64,000 nt of DNA from Chlorella sorokiniana. Lineage: Eukaryota; Chlorophyta; Trebouxiophyceae; Chlorellales; Chlorellaceae. Every line of letters begins with the position of its first letter. Within the stretch, counting starts at the first letter, position 1. The position numbers and the translations under genes were made by a program. The stretch covers positions 3,267,001 to 3,331,000 of the forward strand of contig CP084619.1 in assembly GCA_025917655.1 (NCBI GenBank). The letters are read 5' to 3'. Of the stretch, positions 36,928 through 46,684 are shown piece after piece. The notes beneath the pieces are model-generated. The model was not told where the DNA came from, did not search any database, and worked only from the letters and a program-made list of their open reading frames with translations.

Positions 36928-37937
36928 TCAGTCGCTCTTGTCGCTGCGGGGACGCTTCCGCCTCTTGCGCCGGCTGTTGTCACTGTCAGACGTGCTGTCG
37001 CCGCTGCTGCTGCTGCCACTGTCAGAACTGCTGCTTGACTCGCTGCCTGCACACAAACAAGGTGAGCAGACTTCAGAGGCTCCTGAAAGGGGTGCCTGTG
37101 ACTGCGCAATCCGCCAGCTCAGCACCCACCGCTGTGCTTCCGCTTGTTCTTGTGGCGCTTGCGCTTGTCCTTCTGTTTATGTTTCTGCAATGCAAAGATG
37201 GCATGCATGGAGTTCAGCTGGAACTGCGGGTCCGTGTGCCAGGCTCAGTGTGCGACGCTGAGCCACAGCGTGGTGCAAGCCTGCTGGCTGCCATCCTGCT
37301 CCGAGGGCCTGTCCTGGCCCCTGCGCAAAACAGAGCTCGCCTTCCTCTTCTCCTTGCTGCTCTTGTGCTTGCGCTTCTTGTCCTTGCTCTTGCGCTTCTT
37401 CTTGCCGCCATCAGCCTCCTGCCGTCAGCACCACACGATGCAGCGCATGCGGGGAGTGCAGCCGAAGGAAGCAAGAGGACGGGCGAGCCTGTGAGGTTGC
37501 TGCGCATCGCCACGCCTGGACGTTCATTGACAGCGGCGGGCGGTGGCGACAGTCCCCTGGACTCGGTTGCCATAGCAGCAGGCGAAATGCTAAGACGCCC
37601 TCCCCCTTCAGTTGGCTCACCCCCTTGCCCCCGCTGCTGCCGCCAGTGCTGCCTCCTCCAACCGCTGCTCCCACTCCAAGAGGCCTGCTTTGCGGTCCAG
37701 CTTGCGCTTCATGGCCTCCGCAACGCCCTTGGCAAACTCAGACTTGGTCTCATCAGCCACCTGGTGCAACAGAGATGGTCGAGAGCTTGGGCGGGTGCAG
37801 AGCTGGTCAGCTAGAGCGGAGGCCACAGCGTGTGCGACCTTCCTCTATACCATCTTCATGTTTCCTGTGCGGCTTCAAGAACCCCGACAGCCCACCTGCG
37901 GAAGCTCGGGCTTGTTGTGGGGGAGGCGGTGGGCCAT
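36928..37937 (-). CDS. Small Lys/Ser/Arg-rich nuclear-type protein, unrecognised
   Basis: I do not recognise a named family. Short exons read from the ATG at 37937 (MAHRLPHNKPELPQ, donor CAG/GTGGGC). Then come VADETKSEFAKGVAEAMKRK and LDRKAGLLEWEQRLEEAALA (about 37760-37620), GGKKKRKSKDKKRKHKSSKE (about 37420-37340), KHKQKDKRKRHKNKRKHS (about 37190-37135) and a final exon with a serine/aspartate run plus RRKRRKRPRSDKSD before the stop at 36928. The start is chosen because it splices cleanly in frame to VADETK. The composition (a helix, then a basic block, then phospho-type Ser/Asp repeats and a nuclear localisation-like end) suggests a splicing- or chromatin-associated nuclear protein. That is inference only. 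Confidence 0.6.
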
Positions 37938-38097
37938 TCTGCGTGGATGCAATCGCACAACCCCAACGTGATCGTGGGAAACCTTGCAGGGGCCTGCTGT
38001 TGCTTGCGTTGGCAAGGAACTTGAAAGACCGTCTGGCGAAGTTCCTCACGGGGAACACGCAGAACTATATGCAAGAAACGCCAAAGCTTGTTTGCGG

Positions 38098-38102
38098 TTA
38101 CA
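38098..38102 (-). terminator. Likely poly(A) signal TGTAA of PIGT
   Basis: TGTAA on the minus strand about 85 bases past the PIG-T stop codon and before the next minus-strand gene's start at 37937. Confidence 0.5.
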
Positions 38103-38186
38103 GCAACCGCAGTTGACAGGCAGATGCCAGCTGTATGCCGCGGCATGCTGCGCCGCCGCCGTTCTTTGACGCTTGCAGAAGTTTGT

Positions 38187-40675
38187 TCATCTGGTCACCA
38201 GGTGCTCACAACTCGCCATGCTGCTCAGGCGCCTGCACCCGCACCAGGCGGGGCAGCAGGCCCTGCACCCAGCGCTGCACGTCGCGGTCGAGGTACGCCG
38301 CCAGCAGCCCCATCCAGCGCCAGCAGCGCCACGGCGCGGCGCAGCTTGCGCTTCCACAGCGGGGCCCTGCCCGCCGCCGCCAGGCCCGCCAGGTCGGCAG
38401 GGCTCCTGCACAGGAAGAGGCGGGCGGGGCGAGGGTGGGGATGCCGCCTTACGCCAGCTCAGCGCGCGCACCCAGGGGACCCTTGCTGGGGCAGCAGCAC
38501 CCAGGGCGATGTGGGCCCCACCTGAGCACCACGTTTGCTACGCCGCCCAGCAGCACGGCCAGCAGGGTGGAGGAGAAGCACGCGACGTTGAAGGGCATGG
38601 AGAAATCAGGGAGGGGCACCGGCACGAGCGCCCCGCCCGCGCTGCTGCTGTACTGCTGCCGCACGCCGCACACGGCATGCAGGCGGCGCAGCAGGGGGCG
38701 TCCGGGCCGCCGTCCAGGCTGCTGTCCCTGCTGCCGCTGTCGGCAGCGCAGGCTTCCGGGAGCAGGGACACCACGGCTGGCGGGATGGGCACGCCCGGGA
38801 GGCGTCGGGTGCGTGGTCAAAGACGCCCACAAACGCGGCGCGGTAGCCCACCCGCACCCGCACCTCCCGCCAGCGCGGGGCCCCGGCCGCCTGCTCGCGG
38901 TCAGGCGGCAGGCGCAGCAGCAGCTCGAGCGTGGCGGTGCGGTCGGGCCGCGCGTCGGCCACCTGCCACACCAGCTCGGGGCTGCCGGGCTGCAGCGCCT
39001 GCGGCGGCGGCGGCGCAGGGGCGGAGGCAGGCAGGTGTGGGTGCCGGAAACCGGGGACGCATGGCTCGGGAGGCGGGAAGCTGTGAAGCAGGAGGGCGCT
39101 GCAGCCCACATGTGCATCCCACACGTGCAGATTGGCAGGTGCAGCTAGGCCCTGCCCGCTCACATGGTTGTCCAGCGAGACGCGCAGGCTGGAGGCATCC
39201 GCCTGCAGCTGCCACGGCACCAGCTGCAGCACGTGCAGCAGCGCGGCCTCCTCTGCCGCGGCCACGCGCACCCCAACCACCAGGGTCCCCGACAGGGGGC
39301 CCGCTGGCACCACCTGCTGCACCACCTGCGGCGGCACCCGCAGCCACCAGCCCTCTGGCTGCCCGCTGGCTCTGCCGCCATCAGCTGCACCACCGTCACC
39401 GCCCGGCGCCAGGAGCCCAAGCAAGGCGGGTGGCAGGTGCGGCTGCTGGGCAGCCTGGCCCTTCGGCTGTGCTGCCGGCTGCAGCGTGCCCGTGCACACC
39501 AGCAGCGGGCCCCGCACCGTGCCTGACGCCCGGCAGCCCCCTGGCTGCTGGCGGCAGCTGCGCCCAGGCCGTCCTGGGCGCCAGCCCGCTGCTGCTGCGC
39601 CGCCACGTAGAGCGCGGCGGCGGCGGCCGCGGGGCAGGCTGGCGGCGCCTGCTCCGCCCCAAACAGCGCCTCCAGCGGGCCGCGCCGCTCGCTGGCGTCC
39701 GTGGGCAGGGGCAGCACAGCAGTGAGCGCGTGCCGCAGCTGCAGCCGGGCCTGCTCCCCTGCCTGCTCCACCCACATGTGCAGCCCCAAGGAATGGTAGG
39801 GCGCAGCCGCCAGCTGCGGCGCGTGCAGCAGGGCGGCCAGGCCTGCATGCCCCGGCAGGGCAGCAGGCGCCGCCAGGCGCCCAGGTTCTCGCTGCACACA
39901 CCCTCCTGCGGCAAGTAGCCGTACACCTGTCGTGCCGCGGTGCCGTTGGCTGCGGCGACCGACACGGCAGGCGGCTGCTGGCCCCCAAACCAGCCCACGG
40001 CCGGCACCGCCAACACGCCCAGCTGGGGCATCGTGGCAATGCCGGCGCACAGCATGCCGCCCAGGGTCTGCGTCAGCGCCTCGAACGCCGCCTGCGTGTC
40101 CCGCGCGCTGGTACCGCCCAGGGACACCTTCAGCTCCAGCCCGGGGCCGCGGCGCTGCCGCCCAGCCGGCCGCCCCTCCCGCTGCTGCATGCTGCTGCTC
40201 CCAGCTCTGCAGCAGCGCGACTCGGCAGGGGTGGCAAGCAATGGATTGCGATCTGCCGACAAGCGCAGGTGCATGCTGTTTCTGCTAGTTGTGCATGCCT
40301 CCTGATAGTGCGGGGAACCCACCCAGCGGCCTTGCGTGAGTGCCAGCTCCAGCCGTGCCACGCGGTGCCGCTGCGCAAGCTCCAACAGCGCAGCAGGGAA
40401 AGTGCCCGTGTGGGCGGTCTGCCAGGCAATGCTGGAACTAAACTCAAAGTGGGCCTGCAAGTTCGTGCATCGAATTGGGTGAGGGTTGACAAAGCATGGC
40501 CCCACGCAGAGAGAGCATGCAGGTGGCGACGGCGGTGGGCGGCCATGTGATCACGGCTTACTAGCACGGAACCATCGCCAAGTCCATGAAGCAGCAGCTC
40601 TTCGGTGTAGGCTGCCACGCTACGGCTAGCGAATACGGCCAATAAGCAAACGCTTGCAAAGACAGAGGCGGCCAT
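38187..40675 (-). CDS. PIGT: GPI transamidase subunit PIG-T (Gpi16)
   Basis: Lumenal subunit of the ER complex that attaches GPI anchors to proteins. The ATG at 40675 opens a clean signal peptide (MAASVFASVCLLAVF then ASRSVAA), followed by YTEELLLHGLGDGSVL. After the first intron: AHFEFSSSIAWQTAHTGTFP and VARLELALTQGRWV. Later marks are LGGMLCAGIATMPQL, LPQEGVCSENLGAWRRLLPC (its first Cys matches the one that bonds to the catalytic subunit Gpi8 in other species), YHSLGLHMWVEQAGE and VSLDNHVSG. Near the end lies the transmembrane segment LPDFSMPFNVACFSSTLLAV. A basic, Ala/Pro-rich tail runs to TGA at 38189. Several one-base slips occur in G/C runs. The family call is firm from the many matching segments. 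Confidence 0.9.
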
Positions 40676-41593
40676 GCGGCCTGAGGTGCCAAGAAGAGCG
40701 CTTCGCTTGCACTTTTCGAATCTCCCCAAACAAAAAGCATCATTTGGCTTTCTGTCTGACCCTCCAGCCCCACCCGCTGTTTGGAAGTACGATTCCAGAG
40801 TACATGAAGCAGGCGGGACGAGCAACCCAACCCAGGGTGCCGATGTCATGCTGCACACCTTGCACCATGCCTGCCTTGCACCTTATTGTGCAGGAAACAT
40901 GTTTTCCTCTTTGTCTTTCCCTGTCTGCAAAGCTAAGTTGCGCCATCCCAGTCTCAAAGCGCAGGTCCGGGGGCAGCTCTCGACACAGTCCAGCAGGTCA
41001 GCACCGCTGTTGTTGCAGCAGCGTAAGTGCAGACCGGGCGTTCTGTAGAGCCAGCAATGGTTCTGATCAATCGATCCCATTCCGCGGCAAAGGTCACGAA
41101 CAGAGGCAACTGCAGATGAGACGGGCGCTCCGCCACCGCCGCTCCCGCGACTGCCGCTGGGGCTATGAACTTGGACGTCTCCTTGCACGCTGCAGAGCGC
41201 CAAGTACGTTTAGGCTCTGATCCTTAACTTGTCGCCCATCTTCAAATGAAACCATGCCTGGAATCTGAAGCACATCACCATGGTGCACCAGCAGTGCTGA
41301 ATAGGCGCAAGTTGCCAGAACGGTTGTCTTTGCTCTTCTAATCTTTACTTGGGTGACGCAGCGGTCCTTGAGGGACTACAAGATAACCCCCTTAAGGGCG
41401 GGAACTATGAACTCGTTGCTAGCCCAACTCGGCGGGAGCTGTAGGGCGCCTCTGGCGCCCACTCAGACAAGGTGGGACGACCAATAGTCATGAAAGCTGC
41501 CCCACATGCCTGGCAGCCTCGTCCCACCAAGCCCTTGCTGCTCAACATTCCCGTTGCTGCGCTGCTGCAGGAAGAGTTCCGGAGTGTCCAGCA
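40676..41593. promoter_or_regulatory. Divergent promoter region of PIGT and ycf45
   Basis: About 920 bases between outward-facing starts. A short open frame on the minus strand at 40883-41203 has no family features and is not called. No TATA box noticed. Confidence 0.4.
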
Positions 41594-44500
41594 ATGGCTT
41601 GCAGCAGAACTCTAGGTCTTGGGTCATCACCCAGCAGGCCGGCTCGCGCAGCAGCAGCAGCCTCTGGACGCGGATGGCTTGGCAGCGCCCTGCCGCGGTG
41701 CCTGAGCGGTCTGAGGACCTCTGTGACGGTAAGCATGATTGATCGGTGCCAAGGTGCGGGCGTCGATCCACAACAGGCTCCGCAGCGACACGGGCAGGTT
41801 CAAACTGGCGCTGCCGTCTTGCCGCCGCCCGACCCCGCCACCCCTTCATATCCTTGCAGGCGTCGACTGCCTGGCCGAGGAGGATGGCAGCGTGATTGTT
41901 CGTGACGACCTGGACGCCCTCCTCCAGGTCCGCAGCCCTTCTGCCTGCTGGTCGGGCGTCTGGGGTGGCCGCTGCGGCCGCCGCGGCGCGGGGCCCACCC
42001 CTTGGCCTTCTCGCCGACCCGCGTGCCCGCCCTCCCTGCCGCCAGGTGCTGCCCGCCGACATCCGCGAGCCGCTGGTGAACCACCCGCAGCGCGCCTCGC
42101 TGCTGGAGGTGGTGCTGGACCTGGGGCGCCGCCCGAGGCGCGCTTCCTGGGCCAGGCAGGCGGCCACTTCCTGCGCCAGGCCGAGGTGCGGCGACGACCG
42201 GCGACCCCGCGGCTCTGCACTCCCTGACGGCCCGGCAGGGGCGCATCCACCCGCTGCCCGACGGACAGCCCGCGCTCCCAGCCGCCATGGGCCCGCCCTC
42301 CAGCAGGCCCTGGTCGTTTCTGTGCTGGTCAGCTTCGCTCCAGCCACCCTGGCCCCCACCCTCCCCCACGCAGATCACCAAGGAGGACCTGGCCCACGCC
42401 GAGGCCGCGCTGGGCGAGTTTGGCGGCGACAACCGCGCGGGGTGGAGGGCACCCTGCACCGCATCTCCGCCATCCGCAACCGCAAGGGGGCGGTGGTGGG
42501 GCTGACGTGCCGCGTGGGCCGCGCCGTCACCGGCCACATCGACATGATCCGAGACATCCTGGCGGGTGGGTTGCCGCGGCAGCACGCGCTCGCGCTGTGC
42601 CCACGCCGGGCTTTGCTGCGCCGCGGTTGCGCGCTGGGCTTTGCAACGCAGCCGCGCGTGCTGGCCGCCATGCGCCGCCGAGTGCTGGAAACCAGCTCGC
42701 TGCCCCCGCTCCCCGCAGTGCCCAACTCGGTGCTGTTCCTGGGGCGGCCGGGCGTGGGCAAGACAACCGTCATCCGCGAGATGGCGCGCGTGCTGTCGGG
42801 TGAGGGGCGGGCAGACAGGCGACACAGCTTAGTGTGTGCGCAGCGCGTGCCTGGCCGTGCCTCGCGCTCCCCGCGCTCCCCGCTGCCCGCCTGCCTGCCG
42901 CCTGCCTGCTGACCCTGCTTTCTGCCTTGCTGCCGCCCTCCCCCAACTCCGCAGACGAGCTGCACAAGCGGGTGGTGATCGTTGACACCTCCAACGAGAT
43001 TGGCGGCGACGGCGACGTGCCGCACCCCGCCATTGGCGGCGCGCGCCGCATGCAGGTGGGACCCGAGCGACTGCCTGGGGGTGTCGGGGCAGGAGGGAGG
43101 GCGGGCGTGACGCAGCGCCCCTGTTGCGTGGGACTCCCAGTGCTGCTTGGCGACTCACGCCCGTGCCCCTCCTCCCCGCCCCGCTGCTCTGGTGTGCCAG
43201 GTGCCGCACCCCGACCAGCAGCACCGCGTGATGATCGAGGCCGTGGAGAACCACTGCCCACGTGAGCTGAACCCTGCCCCACCCCTGCCCCACCCCTGCC
43301 CCACGCCCTACCTGCCTGCCTGTGGCTTGCGCTGGCTCCTGCAGTAACACCAGCCGGCGCCTGCACCCGCTCCCAGCCCGCCTGCCGCCGGCGCTGTGGC
43401 TCCCAGCGCCTCGCTCCCGCACCTTGACCTGCTCCTGTCCCCCCTCGCCCGCCCCCAGAGGTGGTCATCATCGACGAGATTGGCACGGAGGCGGAGGCGC
43501 TGGCGTGCCGCACCATTGCTGAGCGCGGGGTGCAGCTGATTGGCACCGCGCACGGCCAGCTGCTGGAGAACCTGATCAAGAACCCCACGCTGTCCGACCT
43601 GGTGGGCGGCATCTGCTCCGTCACGCTGGGAGACGACGAGGCGCGCACGCGCGGCACCCAGAAGAGCGTGCTGGAGCGCAAGGCCCCCACCTTCCCGCTG
43701 GTCATCGAGATGCGGGAGCGCGCCTACTGGGTGACCCACTGGGTGGAGGACTCGGTGGACTGCCTGCTCACCGGCAAGGTGCCCATCGTGCAGGTGAGGA
43801 GCAAGGGGGGGTCGCCAGCCGCGCCAGCTGCGCAGGCATGCACGTGCAGCCGGGCAGTGGGGTGCTTCGCGCGCGCGACGCGGGCTGCCGCTCCGCGCTG
43901 CCTCCCTTCGCCTACCCGTCGACCCGGCCTGGCCCCCGGGTTGCGCAGGTGCGGCGCCGCGACCCCGCCTCCAAGAAGGTGGTGGCTGAGGAGTGCCGCT
44001 ACGACACCACGGGTGAGGGTGTGTGTGCGTATGTGTGCGTGTGGGGGGTGGGGGAGGGGGCCCTGCCGCGTGCATGCAGCCGCACCGAGCAGCGCCTGCC
44101 ATGTGGCAAGCCATGCCCCATCCACACGCCCCCACCAACCAACGCCGTTGGCCGTCCCCCTCCCCGCTGTCACCGCAGAGGAGCGCGAGTCAGGCCCCGG
44201 CCACACACCGCCCGCCACCCCCGCCGTCCCGGCCCGCGCCGGCGCCGAGGTGGCCGACGGCGTCAGCTCCAACGTGTTTGACTCCATGTTTGGCTACAGG
44301 TGGGCTGGGGGCGCACTCCTGGGCTGGACACCGCCAGCTTGTCCTTGGGGCTTGGTGGTGGTCTGCCTGGCCCTCACATCGCTCAACGCAGCAGACATGC
44401 AGAGTGCTGGGTGTGAGCCTGCCACGTGCGCCCCACCCACCCACCCGTTCCACCAAACCCGCCCGCTCGCAGCCCCGCCTCTTTTGGCAACTCGTTCGGC

Positions 44501-44972
44501 GCCGCCGACACGTCGTCGCCGGGTGGCGGCGCCTCCTCCCGCGATCCCTACGCCTGGGCCCAGCGCCTGCGCGACATCCCAGACGAGGATGTGCTGGCTG
44601 AGCTGAGCATGATGGGCTACACAGACGGCGTCGGGGTCGCCGCTCCGCAGGCACGCGCCGCTGCGGCCGGGGGCACCAGCCTCGCCGCCCGCATGCACGC
44701 CCCTGCATCCTGTTCCGGGAGCGCCGATGGGCGGGCTGGCTGGAAGGGGCCCAGCCTGTGCTGAGCGTGGGGGTAGCGCAACATCAGCGCCCCTGCAGCC
44801 CGCCCCTCGCCTCCCCCGCCCAGCCTGGCCTCACCGTGCCCGCCCCTCCACCCCTCCACCTGCCTGGCCTGCAGACAAGTTCAGCTTCGCCAACGGCACC
44901 GGCAGCAGCAAGAAGGGCAAGCGGCGCAACTCCGTGGGGCGCGCCATCAGCCCTCGCACCCGCCGCCGCTGA
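41594..44972 (+). CDS. ycf45: Ycf45/SPD1-like plastid AAA-type ATPase, nuclear-encoded
   Basis: Relative of cyanobacterial and red-algal plastid Ycf45 and of plant SEEDLING PLASTID DEVELOPMENT 1; an ATPase needed for early plastid development in plants, mechanism unknown. The ATG at 41594 gives a leader rich in Arg/Ser/Ala ([20 protein letters not shown]), a good transit peptide, spliced in phase to [17 protein letters not shown]. The core shows [40 protein letters not shown], Walker [58 protein letters not shown], Walker [21 protein letters not shown] and [20 protein letters not shown]. The C-terminal part is Ser/Gly-rich with [20 protein letters not shown], then a basic tail ending RTRRR. 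About eleven exons. Frame slips occur near 42130, 42225 and 42440. Confidence 0.9.
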
Positions 44973-45759
44973 GCCCGCCAGGCAGTGGACCGCAGCGGCG
45001 GCGGCGGCTCGCACCGCTGCTGCGCCTGCGCCCCTTGCTGCAAGCAACCCCGCCCGTCTGAAGGCGCCACATCGGTGGAGAGAGCCGCGGAGCGAGCGGA
45101 AGATCCCTGGAGCACGCAATCCGAGAAGAGTTTACCAGCACAACCCCGCCTGATTGTTGAACCCAACGAATGCGTCAACACCAGCCAGCATGCTGCGCCC
45201 AGCCTGCACCCGCGCGGCGGGCGGCTCCCGTCACGCCGCCCCCTTTTGCCCCTCCCCCTTTCATGCACTCCTGACTGGCCCACACCCCCACCGTCTGACC
45301 TTTCATTCGCCTCCGCCCTCCGCATTTGCATCTCATTGCTTCCAGCCCCTTCACTGCCGCTTGCGCAGGCGTGCAGGCGCCGCTGCCTCCTTTTGCGCTG
45401 CCTCAGCTAGCAAGGCAGCGCCTGCCGCCCCCTTGCTGCTCCCCCGCCTCTGTGGCTGAGCGGGCCGGCCCCGTCGGGTCCCTGCCCCCCTTTGCAGCCG
45501 CTAGGTCAAGTCCCACATGCTATTCTTTGCTTAGGATGTGCCAGGTCTGTACCCTTTTGCTGGATTTGTTCTGCCCGCCAGCCTTGGCTGGAGCACCCGC
45601 CACCGGTGTACATTAGTCGCCCCCACCACCATGTGCACGCGTGCCCCGCTCGCCCCCTTGTGCCCCGCGCCGCCCTTTGTACCCCCTGCGGCGCCTTGTA
45701 TACACGCCTGTCCTCATGCATGCTCCGCCCTCACCCTTTGATCTGGGCGCTGAGCCGCT

Positions 45760-45764
45760 TGTAA
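45760..45764 (+). terminator. Likely poly(A) signal TGTAA of ycf45
   Basis: TGTAA about 790 bases past the stop, exactly where the pyrimidine-rich plus-strand stretch ends. Confidence 0.5.
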
Positions 45765-45972
45765 CAAATGACCCGTGCCAAGGGAGGGGCCAGCGCAGGT
45801 GCGGCGTGGCGAGGCAGCCAAGCTGCGGATGCTCTGCTTGGGTGCAGGGCGCGGCAGAGGTGCAGGCCGCGGCAGCACAATCGAAGTGGGAGGCCCGAGA
45901 GCGGCGCTGAGCCCACCGCATGCCCACATTGCTGGTTCCAGCTGCCCACTGCGCCTAGTTGAATTGCAAATT

Positions 45973-45977
45973 TTACA
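45973..45977 (-). terminator. Likely poly(A) signal TGTAA of the Ala/Gln-rich coiled-coil gene
   Basis: TGTAA on the minus strand in a short AT-rich patch, about 710 bases past that gene's stop and facing the ycf45 signal some 210 bases away. Confidence 0.5.
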
Positions 45978-46684
45978 AAAGAATCACTAAATGTGTATGC
46001 AAAAGACTTCATGGCGGAGGACCCCAAAAATGCCCAGCAGCGGGGAGGAGACAGCAGGGGGATCAAACGTGACGAGCGCCAGGCAGCGGCTGCCACATCG
46101 CAGCCACTGCCTGGGCAGGCCACAGGATATTCCAGGCACAGCAGACAAGGAGACTTGGCAGGGGCCAGGCGCCGCGGCGCATGCACAGGCGGGTGACGGA
46201 GCAAAGCGCCGCCGGTGCATGCAGGGCTGGCGGAGGCCATTCGCAGTGTAGTGTACAGCATTGCCGTGAAAAAGCGAGGAGGAAAACAGAAGGGAGGGAT
46301 TGCGGCGGACGGGAGGACTGCACGCGCGCAAGGGGCGGGCGTGCGGGACGGGGGACACCGGACGTGACAGGGAGGGGGCTGGGGATGGGTAGGGAGGTCC
46401 CCGGGTGTGTGAGGGGTCGGGTTGGGTGCGGGGAGGGCGCGGCACGCCAGGAGCGACGGGCCCAGCCGGCACGGGTCGGGCTGGTGCCACACAGCAGCAA
46501 ATGAAAGGGGGACGGGGGCGTGGGGGCCACAGCCCAGGGCAGGCCAGGCGGAAGGGGATCTTGGGAGCAGGGGGTGCGGCAGGAGCAGTGCAAAGGAAGC
46601 GGAGGCATTCACGGAGGGTGCAGCAGCAGAGGGGAGAGGCAGGGGCTGGGGATCGCAGGAGGAGGGGGAGGGGGCTGCCGCTGC

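Larger units (their letters stand above)
44973..46684. other. Convergent 3' regions of ycf45 and the coiled-coil gene
   Basis: About 1.7 kb without a supportable gene. The plus strand is C/T-rich from about 45180 to 45760 and G/A-rich from about 46000 to 46680. This fits two long pyrimidine-rich 3' UTRs on opposite strands meeting near 45.8-45.97 kb. Confidence 0.5.

Noticed and set aside
40883-41203. A 106-codon minus-strand frame in the PIGT/ycf45 promoter region
   Set aside because: No domain, leader or splice evidence; length is expected by chance in this GC content.
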